Shown here one piece after another: positions 1 to 13,916 of a DNA stretch of 64,000 nt. Position 1 is the stretch's first letter, and every line of letters begins with the position of its first letter. The translations under genes and the position numbers were made by a program. The notes under the pieces are model-generated. The model was not told where the DNA came from and made no database searches. It was given only the letters and a program-made list of their open reading frames with translations. The stretch is taken from the NCBI RefSeq assembly GCF_034702125.1, contig NC_085868.1, forward strand, positions 45,651,328-45,715,327, in the 5' to 3' direction. This DNA is from Engraulis encrasicolus (lineage: Eukaryota > Chordata > Actinopteri > Clupeiformes > Engraulidae).

Positions 1-1515
<1,515 letters not shown>

Positions 1516-1527
1516 TATAATTTATTT

Positions 1528-2331
1528 TAGTGGTGGGCCGTTATCGGCGTTAACGTGCTGCGATAATGTGAGACTCTTGTCGCGCGACAAAGAAAATATC
1601 GCACGTTAATCTATTTTCAAAATATGGATTTGAGGTTTGGGGATGCGCGTCACCATAGCGTTCGATTGACAGACGCTTTTAGACTGCCCTCCAGTCGCTT
1701 CGCCTCTCCAGCTGTTGCTCAGCAGACCTACTTAATATGAACAGTGTTTGCATGCTGTAAATATTAATCTCTCTGCCGTGGTAGGTGTTGTTTTAGTGCT
1801 TTTTCATAAGTGGTAGACTAGAGAGACGTTATTGTTTGAGGTGAAGCAGCCCGACATAGCCTACATTTCCTCAGGCATTTCATGGAACACAAACAACAGT
1901 CCTGTTCCAGAGAATTTGCCTGTGCCATAATTGCAAAACATTCCGTTTGATATACATTTTGAAGATTGTCAAACTGAAACTGTCAATATCTACTGTCGCT
2001 GAATGTTTGTGTTATGATCGCGCATTTGCGACTCATGTTTGTCAGACGGTATTTTAATACACTTCGCGGTTGTTGCGCTTAATAAAGCCAATCTCGCGGT
2101 CGTCGCGCTTGACTTTTTTTTTGCAAACTGAATTCATTTGGAGTTGTAACTCCGCTGGCATTCTAACGCAGAGAACAACTGTCAGGTTTAGGCCAAATCG
2201 ATGTGGGCCAGTGCTTTAGGGTCTAGAACTAGCTCTAGAAATCTAGTAGCCTGGCTCTGACTTTGCTGTACCTGCTGCGCAGCTCCTCCCTCTCTAAAGG
2301 AGCCGCTGCCCTTTTTACAGTCAGTGGCAGA

Positions 2332-2408
<77 letters not shown>

Positions 2409-2823
2409 CATTAGAAATGCTGAATTGTTGAGGTCATTTTGTTTAAATATTCTAAATGTTTGATAGCCCTATAGATTTATCTGTATTTGCCTCTACAATT
2501 TATAGCAATGTTCATTTTGAAATGTCAGTATATTATGACTGTAAATGCTTCCTAACATACTCGAAACACTTTTCAAATATTGCTTTTTTTTTCATCGCCA
2601 AATATCAACCATATCTTTGATGATGAGATGCATTTTGGAAAAAAGAGATGTCTAATGCGCCATCTTAAGAAACCCCCCTAGGTTTTTTTTCGTCATTATT
2701 TCGCTAGCGTGCCTATTCTGAATGAGCCATTTTGATATAGATTAATCTAGATTAATCTAGATTAATTTCATAATTACAGTGAGATTAATCTAGATTAAAA
2801 AAAATAATCTATGCCCACCCCTA
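1528..2823. mobile_element. hAT-type non-autonomous element, perfect 8-bp TSD
   Basis: The ends are TAGTGGTGGGC at 1528 and GCCCACCCCTA ending at 2823, imperfect inverted repeats typical of hAT elements. Both sides are flanked by ATTTATTT (1520-1527 and 2824-2831), an exact 8-bp target duplication. Subterminal TAGATTAATC repeats lie at 2738-2800. No transposase frame is visible. A degenerate inverted relative is at about 13.0-13.74 kb. Confidence 0.85.
2337..2406. repeat. (CT)n microsatellite
   Basis: About 35 CT units inside the hAT-type element; the related copy at 13.3 kb has GA at the same place, so the repeat is ancestral to the family. Confidence 0.97.
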
Positions 2824-2831
2824 ATTTATTT

Positions 2832-3889
<1,058 letters not shown>

Positions 3890-3892
3890 TTA

Positions 3893-4761
<869 letters not shown>

Positions 4762-4840
4762 TGAGAACTGCTGAGATAGAGGGAGAGAAGACATGAAGAA
4801 ATGATTGGCAGATAGATACACGATATACAGAACACATCAC

Positions 4841-4841
<1 letters not shown>

Positions 4842-4938
<97 letters not shown>

Positions 4939-4939
4939 T
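4842..4939. repeat. (GATA)n microsatellite
   Basis: About 24 GATA units in the intron between the two homeobox exons. Confidence 0.98.
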
Positions 4940-5175
4940 AAACTTAATTGTGTGTTTGTGGTTGTACTGTGGTGCGTTAAGCTAATACAACACATAACAC
5001 ACACGGGCAGATTGCCGCTGGGGTCACAGTTTCGAATCTGGCCTGCGTCATTTCCCAAACCCATCCCCAGTCAACTCTCAGTCATTTCTTCACTCCCGAA
5101 GCCATCCTACCGAAGCACACATGCAGAAAAATATTCATGAAGTAATAATAATTGTAATAATAACTATTTGCGATG

Positions 5176-5450
5176 ACACTTTATTTCAATGGTTCACTAT
5201 TACAGTGGATCTACCACATTAGGTACAGTGTAATAACCAGTGTAACAATACTTAATATTATGTAATACCAGTGTAATACCATGTACCAACCCTAATTCAA
5301 ACCCTAACCCTAATCCTACATGTAAGAACAAAATTGGTAAATGGTGTTACACTGATATTACGGTACTGTATTAAATATTGTTTCACTGGTTATTAGACTG
5401 TAGCTAATGTGGTAGACCCACTGTTATAGTGAACCATTAAAATAAAGTGT
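5176..5450. mobile_element. Palindromic MITE with telomere-like core (copy 1)
   Basis: Left arm ACACTTTATTTCAATGG... is mirrored by ...CCATTAAAATAAAGTGT; both arms carry the ACTATTACAGTGGAT / TACCACATTAG block in opposite orientation. The centre (5287-5320) contains CCCTAA-type repeats (AACCCTAACCCTAATCC). A second copy lies in an fn1 intron at 60819-61090. Confidence 0.85.
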
Positions 5451-5523
5451 AACCCTGTTTTCATTTGAATATTAACTGTATTAAAAACTGTATGTTTGTG
5501 TGTTTGTGTTTGCGTGACATCAG

Positions 5524-5943
5524 GTGAAGATCTGGTTCCAGAATCGGAGGATGAAGTGGAAGCGTAGCCGCAAGGCCAAGGAGCAGGCCGCCCAATTGGA
5601 GGCCGAGAGGCAGCGTGGAGGAGGCGGCGCCCAGACCAAGCAGGCCAATGAGAAAGCAGCAGGGGAGGGCCGGAGGGCGGGACTTATGAATCACAACGAC
5701 TTGGATGAGGACGATGGGGAGGAGGAGGAAGAGGAAGATGATGAGGAAGAGGAGGAGGAGGAGGAAGAGGATCGACGTCGTCATCGTGGCTACACGGTCG
5801 ATATGTCAACCACTACCATGCCTCGGCCTGGGGACTTCATACAGTCCGGTGTGGAGGTGGGTTACCAGTCACACAGTCCCTTCTCCGAAGACGACATGGA
5901 CGGTGTGGATGTGCCCGACAGGAAGATTGGAGCTGGCTTGTGA
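5524..5943 (+). CDS. mnx2: MNX-class homeobox gene, last coding exon (recognition helix and acidic tail)
   Basis: The acceptor is CAG at 5521-5523; the exon continues in phase 0 from exon 2 (TETQ|VKIWF). It encodes recognition helix [15 protein letters not shown] and the MNX extension RKAKEQAAQ, then a low-complexity tail: a Gly-rich patch, a run of about 20 Asp/Glu (about 5704-5772), and a Ser/Pro/acidic end (SPFSEDD) to TGA at 5941-5943. An acidic C-terminus is also known in MNX1. No poly(A) signal could be assigned with confidence; AATAAA at 7495-7500 is one possibility, which would put the large CA/CT cluster in the 3' UTR. Confidence 0.93.
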   Translation: MKIWFQNRRMKWKRSRKAKEQAAQLEAERQRGGGGAQTKQANEKAAGEGRRAGLMNHNDLDEDDGEEEEEEDDEEEEEEEEEDRRRHRGYTVDMSTTTMPRPGDFIQSGVEVGYQSHSPFSEDDMDGVDVPDRKIGAGL

Positions 5944-6064
5944 TTGGACAGAGGAAGACTGTCATTGTTGTTGTTCTGAGCCAATGGGAAAAAGGTTCAC
6001 AAGTCGGCTCATGTCCTGTCATCATGTGGAACAATTTGTCTATCTCTCTCTCTCTGTTTGCTGC

Positions 6065-6625
<561 letters not shown>

Positions 6626-6948
6626 CTTGCATGGAAGATATATGCATCTTAGCTTGTCATGGACACTTAACGCTTCATTTTTTAATGTTCATCAAAATGG
6701 TTTACAAATGCCATATCGCTCCACACAAACACTTAAGAGCCTATTGTCTGCAGACAAGTGTACTGTATTTTTCAGCATGCCAAACCAATATATTTTATCT
6801 GTATATACGTACAAATGTGAGACACAAAACAGACTGTGAATGTCCTTTACTTGAATTGTGTTGGAAAATATCTTTGTATTCTGTTGCTTTTGAGAAGTCA
6901 AGTCCACTTTTTCCCTTGAACACACTGACATAACTTAGCTGTTTTTTC

Positions 6949-7298
6949 TTAAAGGGGTATGCCACTATTTTGGGGCTTAATACAGTTGAAATCGTTGGCT
7001 GGGGTTTATAAAGGTAGTAAAGTGTCTTATTTTTCTTCTTAAGCGTTGTCTTGCTTTAAGACAAGTTAAAAGAGGGAATATGTCGCTAAGCTAGTGAAAG
7101 TCAATGTATCCGTGTAGCATTGTAGCATGCTACACGGATACATTGACTTTCACTAGCTTAGCGACATATTCCCTCTTTTAACTTGTCTTAAAGCAAGACA
7201 ACGCTTAACATGAAAAATAAGACACTTCACCACCTTTATAAACCCCAGCCAACGATTTTAACTGTATTAAGCCCCAAAATAGTGGCATACCCCTTTAA
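6949..7298. repeat. Near-perfect long inverted repeat (foldback element)
   Basis: Arms of about 170 bp: AAAGGGGTATGCCACTATTT at 6951 is mirrored by AAATAGTGGCATACCCCTTT ending at 7296. The centre is near 7126 (ATGCTACACGG / CCGTGTAGCAT). Only a handful of mismatches are visible, so the structure is probably young. No coding potential. Confidence 0.9.
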
Positions 7299-7556
7299 AC
7301 AAGGGCCGGTGTGTAAAATTCGTTTCACACAAAAAGTGCAATGATGAAATGTCTATATGCTGTTGCCATTTGTCATTGTTATTATCACTGTTAACTGACT
7401 GTAACTGTAATTTATTTGCACTGAAGAACTGATTTAGCTGGACAAAAAAATATTTATCTGCAATGTCTCGTGTTGGGTGTACACACAACTGAGGAATAAA
7501 AATATCCAACATGATACGCAGAGATGTTTCTCTTGGTATTTGAGTCTGTTCTAGAA

Positions 7557-8036
7557 CAGTGGTTCCCAACCTTTTCCTTCAGGGACCCATGTTTTTACTA
7601 TTGTAAGCTTTGGTGACCCAGCGCCCGCATGAGAGGAAGTCACTCGATACGCTCTATCTCAATTTAGTCATAATTTTATTCCTCAATTCGTCTTTGTTCA
7701 AAAACAGAATAAATGTGTAGCCCCTTAATGCGCGCCGTACCTCCTGAGGCACGCTGTAATAGACATTGAAATGTAACTACCATAGCACTACAATACTATG
7801 ACACAACACAGGCCCTTTAATAATGCACCACGACTTGGTCATTACCATACTGGTAACAATGAATTTATAAAGCCGCGCCTTAAGGGGTTAATGTAGCACT
7901 TAAATTTTGTTGCTTCTATGCATTTGTCATTTACTCAACATGGGCTACATATGGTATTAAAATGAAACCCCTTAAACTCAAGAGGGCTTCGCGACCCCCC
8001 GTGGATCTTTGGCGACCCATAGGTTGGGAACCACTG
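7557..8036. mobile_element. hAT MITE, TIR CAGTGGTTCCCAACC, 8-bp TSD
   Basis: Ends CAGTGGTTCCCAACC and GGTTGGGAACCACTG; exact target duplication TTCTAGAA at 7549-7556 and 8037-8044. No transposase frame. An internal segment (about 7740-7880) resembles 46790-46970. Confidence 0.95.
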
Positions 8037-8124
8037 TTCTAGAAGGTTGATGCCCAATTACGTTCATGACTGTTTGAGAGAAGTAAGAACTTTTCAGATG
8101 GACCTCCTCACATATCATTTACAT

Positions 8125-8465
8125 CAGGGTTTCCCAAACTGGGGTGCGTGCACCCCTGGGGGTGCGCGGCCTGCTATAAGGGGGTGCGTGAGATGAATAG
8201 AGTAATGGCGGATAAGTGAGTTTTCATCAGGCATCAATGAACATTAAGTAGTTTTTATTTGCATTATATGCATTATATGCTGGAAGGTTCCATCTGAAGT
8301 GTTGTTTAATTCCAAGACAATTAGAAAAGAGGATTCCCCAAAACGGCATAGTGAATGAGCAGTGAATCCATACTTGCGCGGCCATCAGCACACCAAAATA
8401 TTCGCTCAGGGGGTGCGCGAACCACATTGAAATGTACAAGGGGGAAAAAAGTTTGGGAACCCCTG
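8125..8465. mobile_element. hAT MITE, TIR CAGGGTTTCCCAAAC, 8-bp TSD
   Basis: Ends CAGGGTTTCCCAAAC and GTTTGGGAACCCCTG; exact target duplication ATTTACAT at 8117-8124 and 8466-8473. Confidence 0.95.
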
Positions 8466-8479
8466 ATTTACATTATATT

Positions 8480-8935
8480 ACAGTACTTGACACTTAGCTG
8501 GCACTTTTTCTAAAATTCAGAGTGACTTACAGTTATTTAGGCACAGGGTATTGGAGCCGTGGTCCATTGGTTAGGGAAGGTGCAGGGAGGTGGTTGAGGG
8601 TTATCGGTCCGAATCGCATTGGAATTGACCTTGAGCAAGGCACCCAACCCCATGTGACGGAGGTGTTCCTGCACAGTTTGTTCCCCACGGGGCGCGAACC
8701 TGCCACCTCGTCAACTACATCGGTTCGGCAATGGGAGTCACAGTACGATCGTGCTGCGCTAAAGGGCCGGTCTGTATTGAGGCTTCGGGAGGGAGGTTTA
8801 CTAACGTTACACGCCGAACTCTGCTAGTTGGCCTCCAGTACACTCATATTGCTTCAGGGACTGTAACCAACACCCAAAACTGTAAGTTGCTTTGGATAAG
8901 AGTGTCAGCTAAGTGTAATGCAATGATATCACAAC
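8480..8935 (+). mobile_element. Dispersed fish retroposon fragment
   Basis: Starts with the CTTAGCTGGCAC...AGTGACTTACAGTTATTTAGG motif shared with copies at 18.5, 28.1 and 46.1 kb, and ends TTGGATAAGAGTGTCAGCT. Probably a SINE or LINE tail; the family name was not determined. Confidence 0.5.
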
Positions 8936-9164
8936 CAATTCAAGGCTTGTTGGCAATAGTGACTAAAATCACTCACTGAGAGCCAGTCTAGCAGATGATG
9001 AAATTGGGCAATACCATCAATCTTGATGCTTCTGAGGCCATTTTGAAAATGTTGCACTCCAAAAGTTTATCCTTGTTCATGTACTTTGTATAGAGTATGA
9101 GCACACACAAGATTTTGTCAACATCCACCCACCTGTTCAAAAATCTTTTTTTTGACAAACAGAT

Positions 9165-9166
<2 letters not shown>

Positions 9167-9215
<49 letters not shown>
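9167..9215. repeat. (CA)n microsatellite
   Basis: About 23 CA units. Confidence 0.95.
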
Positions 9216-9218
<3 letters not shown>

Positions 9219-9619
9219 TAATGTTCAACAAGGATGACTGGAGAAAGGTATGCATCAAACATGGCAGATCTAATAATTAAATAATAATAATAAATACCTT
9301 CTCCTTGTAAAATCTCACACTTCCCAACTAGAAATGCACCACCACCAAGGAAGCTGTTTGATAGAACATTTGACTATGCTACGCTCTATTTTTATTTCAA
9401 GTCTTTCTGCCTTCTTTTTGTAGAGTTAGAAACTGGAAGGTTTCGCCCTGTCCTGCAATTCAATTTCACTATAGGGCCAGGGCTGGACTGGTCATCTGGC
9501 ATAGCGGGCATTTCCCGGTGGGCCCTACACCCTCGTGCGCCCCTATTTTCAGAAATGTAAAAATGTACATTCCTGAAAATAGGGGCCCGCTCTGCTAGGG
9601 GCATCTAGGCTAGCAATGG

Positions 9620-9862
9620 TGAAGAATCTTTAAAAAGGTCCTGGGTCCGGTTTGTGATCCGGATCACCACCAGAATCACTTAATCACTTGTTCCTTGTGT
9701 CATTTCCAACAACTCCACCAAGTTTCATCTAAAGACGTTCATGGGTTTTGAGTTATCCTGCTGACAAACAAACAGACAGACAGACAAACAAACAGACAAA
9801 CAAACAGTTAGACGGACAAACCAACGTGACCGAAAACATTAACTCCTTGGCAGAGGTAATAA
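9620..9862 (+). mobile_element. Probable RTE-type LINE 3' end
   Basis: The block reads TTTCATCTAAAGACGTTCAT, then GAGTTATCCTGCTGACAAAC, a tract of ACAGACAAACA units and CTCCTTGGCAGAGGTAAT. This arrangement is typical of RTE-like LINE 3' tails in my memory of the family; no reverse-transcriptase frame is present. Confidence 0.5.
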
Positions 9863-10540
9863 GATAAAGATAAAAGAAACGCAAGCAGACCATTCCCCTC
9901 TAGAACATTTAGGCCTACTCAGGAGCACTGAATCACAGTGGTTGACAAGTTGCCTGTTTAAAAAATAAATAAAACAAAATTCAAAGGATTCTTGGGGTTA
10001 TTTTTTATATACATGTTTAGAAATCAAATAATCAAAGCATAAGATGTGCAACTTCATTCTGCAACAAACATTTTACATAATTGGTGAAGTCTATATACTG
10101 TTTTTAGAGACAGGCTATTTGCACTGATGGAAAGTGCAAATGAAGCCTCTTCATGTCAGATTAGCTTTAAAAAATAATTTGGAAAAAAAACTCCTAAAAG
10201 AAAGTAACACCAACAACACCATCAAGAAGATAAAAGTGTTTATCTCCCCCAAGGTTCCTGGCACAACTTATCTTTAAAGTGAAATCTTCACATCAGGTGG
10301 AAAGAAAAGAGGACAAAAATGAGGACAATAGGGGTATAAAACAAAGTTGTTTATAAATCCCATAAAAATGCCCACCCCTGGCTCACAATACCTAACATGC
10401 AATATCCCTTAATGGGCCATTTCTTAGGTAGACTTTTCGTCTTGTCTGTTTGCAACCCCCTTGCATCCACCCATTCCTCCCTCCGTTCTTCCCTCTCTCC
10501 CTCTCTTCTTCTCTCCTTTTTTCCCCTCCTGTCATCTATA
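9863..10540. other. Intergenic, nothing recognised
   Basis: AT-rich unique sequence without exon-like frames or inverted repeats that I could see. Confidence 0.4.
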
Positions 10541-10717
10541 TTGTTCTCCCCTCCCTCCTCCACCTCCTTGCCTTGTTATCCTCCTCCTCCTCCTCCTCCT
10601 GCCTGACAAAGTGTTGCTGATTAACATGCGAAGAGTGGAGGGAGGAGGCGGACACAAGACATTGTGTTGAAAAAACAGACGGGTGGTGTGCGTGCGTGTG
10701 TGTGTGTGTGCGTGCGG

Positions 10718-10802
<85 letters not shown>

Positions 10803-10900
10803 TGTGTTTGTGTGTGGTGTATGTGCGTGTGTGCCTGTGTGTGTGTGTGTGCGTGCTTGTGTGCGTGCGTGCGTGCGTGCCTGTATGTGTGTGTGTGAAG
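10541..10900. repeat. Pyrimidine-rich tract and compound (GT)n/(GA)n microsatellite
   Basis: CTC/CCT-rich DNA at 10541-10600, then interrupted GT and GA arrays at about 10687-10900. Confidence 0.9.
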
Positions 10901-10939
10901 GATGGGAGCGGAGCAGAGGGGAGGGGGTGGGGATGGGGT

Positions 10940-11400
10940 TCTTATTTATGTCCGGCGGCTTTCAAATCTGAATTACTAAAGCGGGTTTACTGATAGTCAA
11001 ATAATTAAACTAATGAAGGGGAAGCGAAGCAATCAGCAGCTCGTGGTGATGTCACTGCACCCATTTCATTTGTTACGGGGAGGAGGAGAGCGGAGGGAGG
11101 GAGGCAGGGAGGGAGGGGAAGAAGAATAGATATATAAATAAAATAATAAAAGACACAGAAATGATGAGTGTCTGACCAGAACAGGGTGTTTTTATTAGCG
11201 GTGCGTGTAAGGGCGGTGATTAAGCTCTCCGTGGTCCGAGGAGCCGTGGCAAAAGGCGTGCCCACAAACAACAGCATTTATATAGTGATTAAATGCATTT
11301 TTAACTGGCCGCGGAGAAGCGGCCCGAGGCCTTGTGAAAAGCCTAGCGGGCGCCCTTGTCACGGCCGGCAGGATGTGGATGGCGAACAAATGCCTGCACT
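10940..11400. promoter_or_regulatory. Candidate conserved non-coding block A
   Basis: Complex, non-repetitive sequence with homeodomain-type cores (TAATTAAACTAATGAA near 11003-11018, ATTAGCGG near 11195) and GC-rich segments, in the desert next to the homeobox gene. Suggested only by sequence texture; conservation was not tested. Confidence 0.3.
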
Positions 11401-11509
11401 GTACGCAGGCACTATCCAGCCAGTTGCATTCCAATTACTGGGTTGGACATACTGTATACAGTGCCTCCATATATTCATATATCCATGTGTTGCATGGAAC
11501 CGTGACTGT

Positions 11510-12230
11510 AACCAAAGGTGGATCTAGCCATTTTGGGGCCCTAGGCGAAATATAAACCTGGTGCCCTCAAAAAAGTCATTCTTTAAACCCCTCACCAATT
11601 GGCATGGACAGTGCGAGGGTGCTATTTTAGTGTTTTGTCTCGTATATATCTTCGATTACTTTACATAAGTGACAAATTAAGATCAGGCCTACTTTTTTAT
11701 GTGTCACCTATTGCGATTGGTGTGACAGTTGGGGGGCCCTATTGAGGGCAAAGTATAGTCTGGCCCTGTATCAGTGAAATGGTGGAACCAATGGTCGGCG
11801 TTCAAACCAGACATGTACAGTTTTAAAGTATTTCATGTAAGTGCACGTAATCAGGACTCTATATTAACTTTTTTCATCAGACATCATCACCACACTACAA
11901 GGGTCAAAGTGGATAGTAAAGTTTTCTTTTTTACTTGCGAAACTGAATTTTCACCAGCATTTGGCCAGTTGACAGGTGTTACTGTACTGTAATATAGAGA
12001 CAACCGGGGGAGGGGGGGTATGTAGTCCCAGGCCCGGGAGAGAGGAGGCCCAGAATTGGGTTCTCATTACATTGTATGCATTGCGTGGGGGGGCCCTTCC
12101 CTTTCAGATGACTTTGTCCCTGGCCTGGCCAATGCTGGCAGTGGCCCTGCCTGCATGTAATGACCAGCTCAGTCACCATTTGCCTTCCCAACGACTCAAA
12201 TGTTACATACAAACAGAGTTGTGATTGATT
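11510..12230. repeat. Fragments of dispersed repeats
   Basis: Contains GGGGCCCTAGGCGAAAT-type sequence, then CCCGGGAGAGAGGAGG...AACCCAATT-like sequence that recurs inverted at about 19050-19200. No intact ends seen. Confidence 0.45.
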
Positions 12231-12317
12231 TTTGGCATTAACTCCAATGCCCTGGTGCTTGATCAACTCACCAGGTAAAAACATTTCCTGCCGCTAGTCC
12301 TGTTCGACTACTTTACT

Positions 12318-12678
12318 TTAAAGGGACACTGTGTGAGATTTTTAGAATTTTAGAATTCATGCTGCCCATTCACTAATGTTACCATTTTCATGAATACTTA
12401 CTGTACCACCACCATCAAGTATTCATTATGACTGGAAAAACTGCACTTTTCATACATGAAAAGGGGGATCTTCTCCATGGTCCGCCATTTTGAATTTCCA
12501 AAAATAGCCATTTTTTTTGCTGCAAAAAGGACTGTACTTGGGCCATAATAGAAAATATTTGTTTATTACTTAGTAAACGTCCATGTAAAGATCAAATTTT
12601 GCAATAGGGAGCCTAGTTTCAATGAGCAGCACAGTTGCAGTACCTTTTTTGACCATTTCCTGCACAGTGTCCCTTTAA
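12318..12678. mobile_element. 360-bp MITE, TIR TTAAAGGGACACTGTG (copy 1)
   Basis: Begins TTAAAGGGACACTGTG and ends CACAGTGTCCCTTTAA. It contains a conserved core GATCTTCTCCATGGTCCGCC. Copies of similar length lie in atic intron 7 (34010-34364) and an fn1 intron (57643-58002). Confidence 0.9.
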
Positions 12679-12756
12679 CAACGCTTCCAGCCAGTGGCAT
12701 TGTATTTAGGCTACTGGGTTTGACTTAGTGGCTCCAGCTGACAGTACTATACGTAA

Positions 12757-12902
12757 GGGTTAACGTTCGGCGAGAAGGTCGCTACCGTGGAATAGCAGCA
12801 CGACAGAGAGAATCTTTAGACCCCGACGCGGAGCGGAGGGGTCTTATTCTCTCTGAAGTGCTGCTATTCCACAAAGCGACCGACTCGCCGAAAGTTAACC
12901 CG
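12757..12902. repeat. Palindromic MITE-like hairpin
   Basis: GGGTTAACGTTCGGCGAGAAG at the left is mirrored by GACTCGCCGAAAGTTAACCC; inner arms GGAATAGCAGCAC and GTGCTGCTATTCC. Length about 146 bp. Confidence 0.8.
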
Positions 12903-12999
12903 CTTATTATATGGATATACTTAAATGATTCACACATGGCGGGGACATTTCTTTAGACCAAGGGTGTAGGTTTGTTTTGAGCTTTGGTAGGGACAACTT

Positions 13000-13295
13000 A
13001 AAAAAATAAATAAAAAAAAACATAGATTCTTTATCTAGATTAATCTGACTGGTATTATAAAATTAATCTAGGCTCATTCAATATAGGCCTATGCGCCCTA
13101 CCGAAATAATGACTATGGCCTATAAGTAAGGAAGACTGTTTCTTAAACCAGGTGGCACATTAGACCAGGGCTCATATCCTTTTCCCAAAATGAACAGTGC
13201 TATACAGTAAGTGGTACATGTTCAACACAGATAATTTTATTTAAACAGAATTGCTTCAACGACTAAGCATATCTAATGGGCCTGGACAACATCTC

Positions 13296-13349
<54 letters not shown>

Positions 13350-13740
13350 CTGTATCTTACTTTAAAAGGGTAGCGGCTCCTTTAAAGACGTAGGCCAGGC
13401 TACTCTTGGGCTCCTTTCTGTAAAAGCAGTCAAGCTCCATCAAGACCGAGCCCCTTTGTCCTGGGAGAATAAACGACCCTTTTTTGCCTGACAATGTCTA
13501 AAACCCGACTTTTATTCTCAGAATGTCAGAGGAATCACAACTTGAAATTAATTCCTTTTGCCAAAATTTTTGCAACATGCGGCACACGCGGCACGCGGCA
13601 ACCGAAATGAGCAAGCATAAATCGCATTTAGCTATCGAGTTGTTTGACAGTCGGAATGTTTTGCAATTATGGCATGCATTGTGTGAGGTGTGTGGATAGC
13701 CACCAGGCTACAGCAACTAATTCAAACGGTAGCATCTCCA
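13000..13740. mobile_element. Degenerate inverted relative of the hAT-type element at 1.5 kb
   Basis: Shares, in reverse orientation, the TAGATTAATC subterminal motif, the ACCGAAATAATGACTATGG segment, a GA microsatellite (13301-13346) and GTCGGAATGTTTTGCAATTA. The ends could not be found. Confidence 0.65.
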
Positions 13741-13916
13741 GCATCTTCCCATGACTCTCTTATTCATTCATTCCCATGTTTATTTGCATCTACCAGGGCT
13801 TAATCGATGGCTACAATGAGACCGTTAAAACTTGCACTCGAAAGGGAGCGTAGGCGCTTATCTTACCTAGATCTTATGGGGCCGTAGGCTTACTGTTGAG
13901 GTAGCATAACGTTAGG

